Shown piece after piece: positions 10,998 through 22,358 of a DNA stretch of 64,000 bases. The translations under genes were made by a program, and so were the position numbers. The notes under the pieces were generated by a model that worked only from the letters and a program-made list of their open reading frames with translations, was not told the DNA's origin and did not search any database. Numbering within the stretch: the first letter of the stretch is position 1; each line of letters opens with the position of its first letter. Source of the DNA: Abelmoschus esculentus (taxonomy: Eukaryota; Streptophyta; Magnoliopsida; Malvales; Malvaceae); NCBI GenBank assembly GCA_035048815.1, contig JAUCBN010000034.1, positions 9,650,737 to 9,714,736 on the forward strand. Reading direction: 5' to 3'.

Positions 10998-13900
10998 TGA
11001 TCATCAACCACTGATAACATAACATACACACATGCATGCAACATCCATAACTACTTGCCAAACGTAGCCATACTATACCCGTGCTCACAGAGCCGTCGGG
11101 TTTCCAAATGATCAAATAGCCATCGGGTTGGACCATATCCGGATCAACATAGCCGAAGATATGTCCGAGACATACTTGGATCAACATAGCCACAAGTAGT
11201 CAAATCCTAAGGTCACAGAGCCCAACAGGTTACTCGAGTTCACATAGCCCATCGAGTTGTTTCATGCTCACATAGCCCATCAAGTTATTCCTTATCTGGA
11301 TCAATATAGACACAGATAAGTTTAAAACACATCTATATCACATAGCCCATGGACACATCGGACGTACTCGTTCACACAGCCCAAAGTAAATGTCCCCTTA
11401 ACTAAGTGTCCAAGCACTGACTCTAGGATATCTGGATTTTCTTATAAATTTATACAAGTAATTCATGTTCTCCGAGCTTCCACACACATAAAATCAATTG
11501 GGTCAAACATATAACTCAACCAATAACCAAGATATCTCTCATAAATAAGGTTGATTAACATAAGTCACTAGTTCATTGATAAGATAGTCTTTAGATTAAT
11601 TTATTACTCAAAGCTTCTTAAAATATATACATATTGGTGTCCCATCAGCTCACATCAAGGGCCCTAACCATCATACGTTATCATTGATCCACCATGGATC
11701 CCTAGGGAAGCACAATACTAAGCCACCTATCAAATACTAAGTCATTGCTCATAAATTCATATATTAGTGATAAGTGTTCAAAATAGTTAATATCTTATGC
11801 TTAATTACTCCTTGATTTGATGATTTATGTTACTGATTTTGATGTTTTCTGTGTGTTTTTGTGCAGGACTCTGAATCTGGAAAATACACATAAATGACCG
11901 ATTTTTGAAGGTTTTTTTTATTTTCTGGATCGAGTCTGGATTGGTGGGCATGACTTTGGGCATGAAATCTGGCGTGGCACTCGGTCAGCAGCTTCTAGAA
12001 GATGACGTTAGCAAGCGCGTGATAGCTTACCAACGTTTTAGATAACTTATCAGCCGCATTTTGAATTTCAAATTAGGATTTATCTTTTTTAATTTGAATT
12101 TAAATATTTTTAGGATTATCTTAAATTTATCCCTTTATTTTAAGTTTTGTAAAAGGCTATAAATACCCACCTTGGGTAAGCCTAAAACATCTTCCATTCC
12201 TCCTTCAATTCGAAAATCATTGGGTTTCTTTCATCTCTTGTTTTAAGTTTTCTTTATTTATTTTTCTTGTTTTTATTTTTACTTTATTTTATTTTTATGT
12301 CGAACATAATTCTTTCCATAATTATGCTCGGCTAATTTTTTTATAGCCAAGGGTTTAAGAAATGACTCAATCCAAACGTGAGGATTGGAAAACGCATCAA
12401 TAAACTTAGATTTTTATTTCTTTAGTTTTCTTTGAACTTATTTTTAAGATTAAATTGATTTCAAAACTAAAGATTGACTTTAGTCAAGACTTTGATTTGA
12501 TTATTTGTGTGGGAGGAAAGATCGGCTATTGAAGCAATCCGACTTCCTGGGAACACACTTAGCAAATTGATTGCTAAGAAGAAAACTAAGATTGGACCAG
12601 TTATTATTGAAATAACATAATCCAAGTCGGTTTAAATGATTTTTCTACAAACATTGAGTTGGTGGATTAATTCATAAAACCAATATCAAAGATAGACTTG
12701 GGTATGGGGTTTAGAAGTTTTGCTTTAAGGATAGAACCTTGAAAGTTAATTATCGACGTAAAATCCCGAATTAAATTTTTTTTTTCCGATGATCTATTAA
12801 AGTCGAGTCAAAGCGAAAGCCTAAGGCTAGTTTTTATCTTATTAAATTATTTTCTTTATTTCAATCTCTTCCATTATTTAGTTTTATTTTATTCAACAGC
12901 TCCCCTTTTTTAAACAATCACTATTCGATCAACCTTCTTGAATCATCAATCGAACAAACATAATCAGGAAGTTTCTAGTCCCTGTGGGATCGACCCTTGC
13001 TTCTTATTTACTACATTTAATTTCCTATTTATTGAGAATAAGGAATTTGTTTTTGACACTATACGACGCATTTCAATTAGAGTATTAAATTCAATTTATC
13101 AGTATTATAAGTCATTTCATGGCTTAATTAAACTATAAGAACGCATAGCACAATTTATGGAACCTCAAAACTTAACCCTTAAAATCTTGGGCATAATGCC
13201 CAAGCGTATCGATACGCCTGTAAAGGGGGTATCGAAACGCACCAATATCTATACACTTTCCCTGCGTATCGATATGCTAAGACGTTGACTTTAGCCCAAA
13301 GGAAACCTACCCGTATCGATACACCTATGTGGGGTATCGATACGTTACCTTGTTTTGATACTCCCCTAAGACGGTATCGAAACGATTTGCCACTAGAATT
13401 TTTGGTTCCGAAACGCCTGCCATCCTCACCCTTGTTTTCTCTCTAGTGTATCGATACGCTAAGCTTATCAGCCTTGCCTAGCTCATGAGTTAACTACACG
13501 GTATCGATACACCTCCTAGTGAGTATCGGAACCAAACCTTACTGGAATTTGGCATATCAAAACCCGAGATAAAAGTATTGATATTCCAACTATCTACGCC
13601 AAAGTTTTTCCTTCAAGGTATCGATACCCCTTCCCCGTGTATCGATACGCCTACACAAAATGTAGGTCTAAGACAAAAAATTACCAAGAACCCTCACCCA
13701 ACCTATATGGTTGATTTCCAAATCGATTCTACAAGTTAAATGAAGCATATTAGATGATTTCCTAACAGTTTTACAACAAAAAAACTCCTAATACGAAATC
13801 TATCATTTTAGGGTTTCTAAGCTACCTAAACACCTATCTCAACCAACAATCAAGCAAGACAAGCATTTCATGATTCACATGAAGTGTAAGAGTCAGAAAT

Positions 13901-14416
13901 GTATTGACCTCAAGCAGAAACTCAGATTAGAGCTTTCCTCAAGCTTTTTCCACCTTCAAACTTTGTTTTTGAGCTTCCTATCCTTTCTCCACCAAAACCA
14001 AAGATATACACCTTGAACCGAAGATCGTAAGCTATTGAACAACTCTTTTTTGATGGCCAAAATGAGATACTTCCTCAACAACAAAATGCTTTCATCTTTC
14101 TCTTGGGATGGGAAAAGAAAGAAGAATGGAGTTGAAGAGATAGTGAAAGAGATGGTTTCCTTTCCCTAAGGCTGCAGGCAATAAGTGAATGGATAAGAAA
14201 ATTACTCTTTTGCCCTTCACTAACTTCTCTTCATCAAACTCAACCCAAAAGCTAAGCCCAACATGATAACCAAAACAAACCCGAAAGGCCTAACAAAACA
14301 AAATTAGGGCCCAACACGATCCAAAACGAACCCACGAATTTAAACATGAGACTCGTTTGATGATTCATGGCTCGAGTCAATGCCCAATGTTGACTTGAAA
14401 AAATAGGATTGTTACA
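10998..14416 (-). mobile_element. Solo LTR, gypsy type, split by another solo LTR
   Basis: Read on the minus strand it starts TGTAACAATCC (ending at 14,416) and its far end is near 10,998. Flanks are taaga (10,993-10,997) and taata (14,417-14,421), 4 of 5. About 2.1 kb remains after removing 11,768-13,080. It holds repeated 'cacatagcccatcgagtt' phrases (11,090-11,390) and a TATCGATA-rich island (13,195-13,690). The TGTAAC start and the repeats resemble Tekay-type chromovirus LTRs; the left end is the less certain one. There is no coding sequence. Confidence 0.6.
11768..13075 (+). mobile_element. Solo LTR family S, copy 1, with ATTAG target duplication
   Basis: It starts TGATAAGTGTTC and ends in CA, and is flanked by attag at 11,763-11,767 and 13,076-13,080, a perfect 5-bp duplication. 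It matches, inverted, 27,579-28,835 and 45,301-46,605. In those copies a GTGGGGGAA-type purine tract and internal sequence adjoin the TGATAAG end, which identifies this end as the start of an LTR. The small frame at 12,938-13,138 crosses its end and is not a gene. Confidence 0.88.
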
Positions 14417-14807
14417 TAATACTTTACGGTTGGGTGGTTGTTTATTTTTAGCTTTCATTATAAAAGGAAGTATGCAATTGCATCATACCAAACACAAAAA
14501 ACTAAATAAATATATGATTAGAATATTCGTGGTTTTCAGTAATCTAAAATCCTTAAAATTTTGTATAATTTTTAAATTTTATTATATATTTTTAAGAATT
14601 AAACTTGAAACATCAATATATTACTCATCCATATATTGTCATACAAGTTTTCTAAATAAATGTTTTTACAGTTTTTTATTTATTTAATATTATTTTAACT
14701 TAAATATATATTTTATATCTAAATTAGATTCCTTCACTCAAAATGAGTATTTAAAAAAATTTTATTCACCGATTAATATCTGAAATAGATACTTTCTAAA
14801 GAAATAT
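14417..14807 (-). repeat. Orphan DEFL promoter fragment
   Basis: The start of this interval matches the region upstream of the DEFL TATA boxes, including 'ataaaaggaag' and the RY-like palindrome at 14,470-14,484, but no DEFL coding sequence is attached. It appears to be what is left of another unit after rearrangement next to the LTR at 10,998-14,416. Confidence 0.65.
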
Positions 14808-16993
14808 TGCCTTGATTTGTAAAAAGTTTTGACTGCAGCAAAGTGATGTAAAATGAACAAGACATGCAAAATGATATATATATATATATATTAAATTAAA
14901 TTAAAATAGATTTAGCTTTAATATTGTTAATTATTAAAACTTTACGTATATATAAATTAAATATACAATTATGAGTTTAAAAATATTATAAAATATTTAA
15001 AAAGTAAAACATATAGCATGTATCCAATATATGGTAATGATTAAGAAAAGTAAAAATTGAATTGGTAAATATTATTAAAAGAATTGATATAATCTAATCA
15101 TACCATTAACTAAAAAATTAGTTATATATATAGAATATAATGCAGTAATATTTACAAGATATTAATATTATTTAGAAAATAACATAAATATATTCATAAG
15201 TTAATGTCGTCATCGATCATACTTATTTGGTTACTCTGAAAATGTATATGAATTAAATTATTTTTTTAAAATGATCAATTTGTTTAATTTAAAAATTGAT
15301 AAAGAATTAAGAGTACCTAAAACAAAATATTTCAATTCAATAAATGTTTCATTGAACATTTTGGACTAAAAGTGTATTTTTTTTCAATGTACCTAGACTA
15401 GAATATTCCTTTAAATTGTAAATAAATTATTTTTGTAATTCATAAGATTGCTAGTAGACTTTAACCCTCATATATATATATATATATATACTATCTAAGT
15501 AAATATCTATACATTATATAAATTTATTTATTTGAAATTTATTTAAAAATATTATCAAATTTCAGTTGGTTGGTCAATCTCGAAATATATATGATCTGAA
15601 TTAATTTTTAGACTGATGAATTTGATCAATTCAATTTCAAGATCTTGGGAGTATTTAAACCCAATATTTCAATTCAATTAATGTTTAATTTATCATTTTG
15701 AACTAAAATAATGACTTTTCCAAACGTTTATAGACTAAATTTTTTATTTCAATTGTTGAGGGACTAAAATTTATTATTTTTATAATAAATAGAGTGCTAG
15801 TTGACTTTAACCTCATATTAATTGTGTAAAATAAGTTTAGATCTCTAATTTTAGTTTTAATAATTATTTAGGTCCCTTTAATTTAAAAAATATCTCGGTA
15901 GATTGATGATTTTTGTTGTCTGCTTTAAAAAATATCAAAATATGAAAATCTTATGTAAATATTTCAGGAGAGTAAAGAGTGAATCAAGATAGTTGAAATC
16001 GTAAAAATGGAAAATTTTATTTAAGGAATGACATACTACATTTGATCAAATGATAGAAATTTTGAAAACGAAGTAAGATGAAAGAAGTAGATTCAAGCAA
16101 GACGAACCCTACAACAACAACGTCGTTGCGGACCAACACAACTCCCTCCTATAAACCTTTGGGCAATACAATCGATATTGCACTCATAATCTCCATAGGA
16201 TGTGGAACATGTTTTGAAGCACATGGACCGACATCAACCCCAACACCAGTCACTTCAACATCTAAAAAAAACATTATCAATATGTATAAAATAATTAATT
16301 AGTTCTAAACTATGAAAATAAAAATCTATGATAAAAATATACCCGAACGAACTGAAGAGAGAATAAAAACAATAATAAAGAGAAGAGAGAAAATAGATTT
16401 CTCTATGTCATTGTTTTCTTTTATATACTAGTATTTTTTTTTCGAGAATTAATGTATAGTTAACTAAAACAAATAACTAAACAAGATGATATACAATAAA
16501 AATATAAAAGCTCTCTATTTATAAGAGAGAAAGTGATGAGGATGCATAAAAGGAAGCATGCAATTGCATCATACAAAACAAGAATAAATAAATATGGCAG
16601 GAATATCCGTAATTATAGTAATTTATATCAAATTTCATTTATATAGTTTTCGTTAATTCAAACTTTTTTGAATTTCTTATAATATTAAAATTTTATTATA
16701 TGGTTAATTGTAACAAAGGATGTAAAATGATCAACGGCTTGCAAAATCATATATATATATATATATATAACGCGTAAAGTAAAATTGATTTAGATTTAAT
16801 ATTATTAATTATTAAAAATATGTATACATTTAAAAACTGATATACATACATTTGTTTATGTAATAAATATATTTTATCTCATATTTAATTTTTAAAAATA
16901 ATTTATTTATGAATTTATCTTCGTTTTTAAATATTTTTATTTTGTCTTTCTCTCTAAATTTTAACTTCATCCCTACATTATATATACAATTAG
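14808..16993 (-). repeat. DEFL duplication unit B
   Basis: It is collinear with unit A, starting at 'aatattgccttgatttgt' (1,797 in A). It carries gene B, an (AT)n tract at about 15,470-15,490 and another near 16,750. It ends where the foldback element begins. Nothing else coding is seen. Confidence 0.8.
16093..16411 (-). pseudogene. DEFL-B, defensin-like pseudogene
   Basis: Exon 2 (16,093-16,261) is 169 bases, one fewer than the 170 of A, C and D. The lost base is in the codons just before the first cysteine, so the cysteine motif is read out of frame. Exon 1 (16,343-16,411) is also damaged: a small deletion after the ATG brings a TAG at codon 3. Splice donor, acceptor, TATA box (16,515-16,523) and palindrome (16,556-16,570) remain. 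Two independent lesions make it a clear pseudogene. Confidence 0.88.
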
Positions 16994-17783
16994 AAAAATT
17001 CTACAACGGGCGTCGAACACCGCTGAACACCGTTAATGATGAACACCGTTAAACATTATTAAACTAATTAATAAAGTTTAAAAAATTTAAGGACTCAACA
17101 TATAATTATAAATTATTTAAAATAAATTTTTTATTAAATTATTTTTTAAATGATTGAATAAAATACTAATTTAAATTAATTTTAAAAAATAAAAATCCTA
17201 AACTCTAAACCCTAAAACCAAAATTCAAAACCTAAATCACTAAAAATTAAATTCTAAACCCTAAAATATAAAATCTCAAAACCCTAAATCCAAAATATAA
17301 AATCAAAAACACTAAAAACACTAAATCTAAACTCTAAAATAACCAAAACCCCTAAATCCAAATCTTAAACTAATTTTGGGTTTCAAGTTTGGGGTTTATA
17401 TTTTTTAGAGTTTCAATTTTTTATTTTAGGGTTTAAGTTTTGTTTATATTTTTATATTTTATGGTTTTATTATTTTAGTGTTTAAAGTTTATGATTTAGG
17501 GTTTTGAATTTTGTGATTAAATTTTTAATATTTTTATCTTGAGTTTAGGGTTTTAGATTTTAGGTTTTAGGGTTTATTATTTTTAAATTAAAAATAATTT
17601 TAAATAAATTATTAAATAAATTAAAATCTAATATATATAATTTGTTTAAAATCTTCTTTTAAATAATTTAAAACAATATGTTTAGTCCTTTGAATTTTTA
17701 ATTTTTATTAAGTAATTTAATAATGTTCAATAATGTTCATAGTTAGTGATATTCAGCAATATTCGACGTATGTGGTAAACTCA
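16994..17783. mobile_element. Foldback element with telomere-like arms
   Basis: Two arms of roughly 350-390 bases are inverted copies. The outer parts pair (left GGCGTCGAACACCGCTGAAC, right reverse complement ACGTCGAATATTGCTGAA). The inner left arm (17,190-17,360) is a degenerate run of CCCTAAA-like units and the inner right arm (17,380-17,580) a run of TTTAGGG-like units. The right arm shows decay toward A/T. It lies exactly at the junction of units B and C. No transposase is present, so it is non-autonomous if mobile. Confidence 0.75.
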
Positions 17784-18510
17784 TATTATTTTTGTAATAA
17801 ATTGATTGCTAGTTGACTTTAACCTCATATTAATTGTGTAAAATAAGTTTAGATCTCTAATTTTAGTTTCAATAATTATTTAGGTCCCTTTAATTTAGAA
17901 ACTTAACAAATTAATCTGCCTAAAATTTTTTGTTTATTTCCAGTTTTTGCTATGTTAGTTTTTTTTAAAAGCTCGTTGCAAAAATTGTCTCAGTAGATTG
18001 ATGATATTTGTTGTCTACTTTAAAAAATATCAAAATATGAAAATAATATGTAAATATTTTAAGAGAGTAGAGAGTGAATCAAGATAGTTGAAATCGTAAA
18101 AATGGAAAATTTTATTAAAGGAATGACATACTAGAAGAGATCAAATCATAGAAATCTTGAAAATGAAGTAAGAAGAAAGAAGTGGATTCAAGCAAAACGA
18201 ACCCTACAACAACAATGTCGTTGCGGACCAACACAACTCCCTCCTATAAACCTTTGGGCAATACAATCGATATTGCACTCATAATCTCCATAGGATGCCG
18301 AACATGTTTTGAAACACATAGGACCGACATCAACACCAACACCATTCACTTCAACATCTACAAAAAAACATTATCAATATGTATAAAATAATTAATTAAT
18401 TAACTAGTTCTAAACTATGAAAATAAAAATCAATGATAAAAATATACCCGAATGAACTGAAGAGAGAATAAAAGCAATAATAAAGAGAAGGGAAAAAATA
18501 GATTTCTCTA
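17784..18510 (-). repeat. DEFL duplication unit C, truncated at both ends
   Basis: It starts in the middle of the unit (compare 8,830 in A) directly after the foldback element. It ends inside exon 1 of gene C at a non-homologous junction. Confidence 0.8.
18188..18510 (-). pseudogene. DEFL-C, 5'-truncated defensin-like gene
   Basis: Exon 2 (18,188-18,357) is intact, with eight cysteines, and the intron has normal GT and AG ends (donor next to 18,448). Exon 1 breaks off at 18,510, so the start codon and first residues, the leader, TATA box and palindrome are all missing. They are replaced by a short LTR-derived piece and then unit D. Without promoter or start it should be silent. Confidence 0.85.
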
Positions 18511-18517
18511 CTGAGAT

Positions 18518-18577
18518 ATTTAGTTTTATTTTATTCAACAGCTTCCCTTTTTCAAACAATCACTATTCGATCAACCT
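18518..18577 (+). repeat. 60-bp LTR scrap at the C/D junction
   Basis: The segment matches part of solo LTR family S (about 12,877-12,936), including 'aacaatcactattcgatcaa'. It has no LTR ends. It separates truncated exon 1 of DEFL-C from the start of unit D, like filler DNA at a repaired break. Confidence 0.8.
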
Positions 18578-19670
18578 ATATATATTAAATTAAAATAGAT
18601 TTAGCTTTAATATTGTTAATTATTAAAACTTTACGTATATATAAATTAAATATACAATTATGAGTTTAAAAATATTATAAAATATTTAAAAAGTAAAACA
18701 TATAGCATGTATCCAATATATGGTAATGATTAAGAAAAGTAAAAATTGAATTGGTAAATATTGTTAAAAGAATTGATATAATCTAATCATACCTTAATTA
18801 ATAAATTAGTTATGTATATATAGAATATAATGCAGTAATATTTACAAGATATTAATATTATTTAGAAAATAACATAAATATATTTATAATCGATCATATT
18901 TATTTGGACACTCTGAAAATGTATATGAATTAAATTATTTTTTTTAAAATATCAATTTGTTTAATTTAAAAATTGATAAAGAGTTAAGAGTACCTAAATG
19001 TTTCATTGAACATTTTGGACTAAAAGTGTATTTTTTTTCAATGTACCTAGACTAAAATATTCCTTTAAAATGTAAATAAATTATTTTTGTAATTCATTAG
19101 ATTACTAGTAGACTTTAACCCTCATATATATATATATATATATACACTGAGTAAATATCTATGCATTATATAAATTTATTTATTTGAAATTTTTTTAAAA
19201 ATATTATCAAATTTTAGTTGGTTGGTTAATCTCGAAAAATATATGATCTGAATTAATTTTTAGACAGATCAATTTAGTCAATTCAATTTCAAAATCTTGG
19301 GAGTATTTAAACTCAATATTTCAATTCAATTAATGTTTAATTTATCATTTTGAAGTAAAATAATGACTTTTCCAACGTTTATAGACTAAAATTTTTATTT
19401 CAATTGTTGAGGGACTAAAATTTATTATTTTTGTAATAAATAGATTGCTAGTTGACTTTAACTTCATATTAATTGTGTAAAATAAGTTTAGATCTCTAAT
19501 TTTAGTTTCAATAATTATTTAGGTCCCTTTAATTTAAAAAATATCTCAGTAGATTGATGAATTTTGTTGTTTGCTTTAAAAAATATCAAAATATGAAAAT
19601 CTTATGTAAATATTTTAAGAGAGTAGAGAGTGAATCAAGATATATAGTTGAAAACGTAGAAATGAAAAAT

Positions 19671-19676
19671 TTTATT
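19671..19676 (-). terminator. Polyadenylation signal of DEFL-D
   Basis: AATAAA on the minus strand about 70 bases after the stop codon. The same hexamer is at the same place in E (30,616-30,621) and the other copies. Confidence 0.6.
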
Positions 19677-19747
19677 AAAGGAATGACATACTATAAGTGA
19701 TCAACTCATAGAAATCTTGAAAATGAAATAAGACGGAAGAAGTGGAT

Positions 19748-20086
19748 TCAAGTAAGACGAACCCTACAACAACAACGTCGTTGCGGACCAACACAACTCC
19801 CTCCTATAAACCTTTGGGCAATACAATCGATATTGCACTCATAATCTCCATAGGATGCTGAACATGTTTTGAAGCACATGGGACCGACATCAACCCCAAC
19901 ACCAGTCACTTCAACATCTACAAAAAAAAAAAAAACATTATCAGTATGTATGAAATAATTAATTAATTAGTTTTAAATTATGAAAATAAAAATCAATGAT
20001 AAAAATATACCCGAACGAACTGAAGAGAGAATAAAAGCAATAATAAAAAGAAGGGAGAAATTAGATTTCTCTACGACCACTGCCAT
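19748..20086 (-). CDS. DEFL-D, intact small secreted cysteine-rich (defensin-like) protein
   Basis: This is a two-exon gene. Exon 1 (20,011-20,086) gives a hydrophobic signal peptide, MAVVVEKSNFSLLFIIAF then ILSSVRS. The intron (19,918-20,010, 93 bases) starts GTATAT and ends AG. Exon 2 (19,748-19,917) gives the mature part and a TGA. The predicted protein is 81 residues with eight cysteines spaced C-x3-C-x8-C-x3-C-x9-C-x6-CCC, including a G-x-C-x6-C segment like the gamma-core of plant defensins. The size, exon layout and spacing fit plant DEFL/LCR peptides, which are secreted and act in defence or reproductive signalling. The actual role is unknown. It is the only copy with start, splice sites, frame and stop all intact. 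Another cysteine-rich peptide class is possible. Confidence 0.8.
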
Positions 20087-20190
20087 TGTTTTTTATATAT
20101 ACTAGTATATTTTTATTTCGAGAATTAATGTATAGTTAACTAAAGCAGACAACTAAACAAGATGATATACAATGAAGATATAAAAGCTCT

Positions 20191-20266
20191 CTATTTATAA
20201 GGGAGAAGGTGATGAGGATGGAATTAGGTTTTACCCTTGCTATAAAATGAAGCATGCAATTGCATC
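20191..20266 (-). promoter_or_regulatory. DEFL-D promoter: TATA box and RY-like palindrome
   Basis: The minus strand has TATAAATAG at 20,191-20,199, about 105 bases before the ATG, and GATGCAATTGCATGC at 20,252-20,266, about 55 bases further upstream. The latter is nearly palindromic and contains TGCATGC, the core of RY elements bound by B3-domain factors of seed development. The pair recurs in A, B and E. Seed expression is inference. Confidence 0.6.
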
Positions 20267-21291
20267 ATACAAAACAAGAATAAATAAATAAAAATAAATA
20301 AATATGGTAGAAATATCCGTAATTATAGTAATTTATATCAAATTTCATTTATATAGTTTCTGTTAATTCAAACTTCTTTGAATTTTTTATAATATTAAAA
20401 TTTTATTATATGTTTAATTGTAGCAAAGGATGTAAAATGATCAACGGCTTGCAAAATCATATATATATATTAACCTATATATACACACACAAAACTAGGG
20501 AAAACGTGGATACATATATAAGGCAACCTATACTGGTTATTATATAAAAAATAATGAATATTTTTATTTTTTTAAATAATACAGTAATATTTACAATATA
20601 CTATATATAAAAAATATTATTCGAAAAACGACATAGATATTTATATAAGTTAACATCGTCATCGATTATCTTTATTTGATTATTTTTAAAAAACATATAA
20701 ATTAAATTAAAATTTTAAAATAATTAATTTTTTCAATTTAAAAATTAATAAATTCCTAAATAGTATCTAAACAAAAAAAATCAATTTAATTAATATTTTT
20801 ATTTATTATCAAATTAAATTTAAAATTAATTTGTATTCAAATATAAGCATATCTTAAAATATCATAAATGATTTAGTAAAAAACTATAATAAATGATCAT
20901 TATATTTTCTTTTCATCTTGCCTTTTTATTTTTATTTTTAAATATATTTTTAAATATATGTTAATTTTAATTTTAAGTTAATTTTGAATTTATTTTATCC
21001 ATTTAATTTTTAATTAATAGTTCTTATTAAATGAATTAAAATACAAAGAATTAATTTATTTTATATAAAAAAATTGGCATAAAGATTAGATCCCAATATT
21101 TGATTATTTAGTCATTTTAACCCCTATTAGATTATGGTCAAAAATATAAATATGATATTTAAGTATTTGAAGAGAATAAAGAGAAAATCATAATAATTAA
21201 AAACGTGGAAATGAGATTTTTTTATTAAGGCCGCAAAGCTGCGTCAAATCAAATCATAGAAAGCTTTGTATGAAGTAAGACACGTAAGAGG

Positions 21292-21456
21292 TGGATTTAT
21301 CGAAGACGACCCGTACAATAATATTTTTGTCCTCTATCATTGCAATGCCCGTAAGAAAATCATTCCTTTCAACTTTTGAAAAAACTAATACCAATAATAT
21401 CAATATATATCAAAGCATCTTTAGAAATAATTAATTAGTAATTCTTAACATGCTAA
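21292..21456 (-). pseudogene. DEFL-F pseudogene, exon 2 and intron part
   Basis: The 3' flank (21,180-21,290) and exon 2 remnant (about 21,292-21,385) align with the other copies at both ends, but the central cysteine-coding portion has been lost or scrambled. The upstream half of its intron and exon 1 lie at 27,115-27,230, beyond the chromovirus inserted in the intron. The equivalent unbroken locus is G. Confidence 0.72.
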
Positions 21457-21997
21457 TGTCACGTCCGTAGAGTTTCACTACTCGGGGCGTGCGGCCTTAG
21501 ACGCGTTTTTCTCAGTAAATCGTTTAAGTAAGTCTAAACCGTTCAAAGCTCGAATGCTAAGAACCTTGCGGAAACCAAAGAATAATTGAAAGGAAGAGAA
21601 ATGGCAAAAGGCTAGAGAGTATTTGAGTGAATACTCTTGTATTTCTCAATGAAGAAGTGAGTGACAAATGAGGTGGGCAAGGCCTCTATTTATACTTGAA
21701 GCCCTGTACAACCAACGGTTGTAAATGATTTACATCAAGGGTCAAGATTCAATCCTATCCTATCCAAAAGCACAATTCCTAGAATATTCCTATTTGAGTA
21801 AGGAAAGTATTTCCCATGTTCACATGGTGTGTTCACATGGGTGGATGGATAAGCCTTCTTTACCAAGTGTTGGGCCATTCCAAATTTGGGCTCCAATGGG
21901 TGGTTGGGTTGGTGCTGAGATGCCCAGAATGCTTTTGAGTGCTTCTGTGGCAATCTGATTGGTGCTTGTCTCGGGCCTTTTGGTGCGGTCTGTGACA
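21457..21997 (-). repeat. 3' LTR of gypsy-1
   Basis: It is collinear over its full 541 bp with 26,574-27,114. Small frames inside it are incidental. Confidence 0.95.
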
Positions 21998-22358
21998 TTC
22001 TCCCCTACTGGATCTAGTGACGCCCTCGTCACTCGACTAGAATGGTACTGCTCCACTTGGTTCTTGAATTGCCAAAGTGCCTCGGCATGTTCCCAACTAC
22101 CTTCATTGTCGGGAAGTCATTTCCAAAGAACAAAGTACTCGTGCCTCGGTCTATGGCCTGGTCTACGAATGACCATCTCCGCTTGGATTTCTCGTACCTC
22201 ATTGTTGTAGGAGACCTTCACTCCGACTGGCACTCGGTGTGACTTACCTCGATCTGGATCTAGCTCATCTTGATAGTAAGTTTTAGTAAACTTACGTGGA
22301 ACACGGGATGAGCTCGAATGGTCGGAGGCAACTCGATCCTGTAGGCCATGGTGCCTAT
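21998..22358 (-). pseudogene. Gypsy-1 integrase tail and chromodomain, broken
   Basis: After an in-frame TGA at 22,359-22,361 the polyprotein continues with the conserved HPVFHVS phrase. A frameshift near 22,285 follows, then a chromodomain-like segment (PGHRPRHEYFVLWK, then after a stop at 22,114-22,116 a GSWE motif). In chromoviruses this domain is thought to guide integration to marked chromatin. At least three lesions fall within 250 bases. Confidence 0.82.

Larger units (their letters stand above)
18578..21456 (-). repeat. DEFL duplication unit D, with the start of pseudogene F
   Basis: It is collinear with B from 'ttaaattaaaatagattt' onward. Compared with A it lacks about 450 bases between the (AT)n tract (20,460) and 'taacctatatatacacac' (20,471). 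From 20,780 it matches the distal part of unit E (36,390-36,960). It stops at the gypsy insertion at 21,457 and resumes at 27,115. Confidence 0.78.

Noticed and set aside
11000..11400. A satellite or CRISPR-like array of 'cacatagcccat' units
   Set aside because: Spacing and sequence vary, there are no regular spacers, and the unit occurs within a plant LTR; CRISPR is not expected in this genome.
17190..17580. Telomere repeats suggesting a chromosome end or interstitial telomere
   Set aside because: The units are degenerate, AT-rich and in opposite orientation in two arms of an inverted repeat, so they belong to a foldback element.
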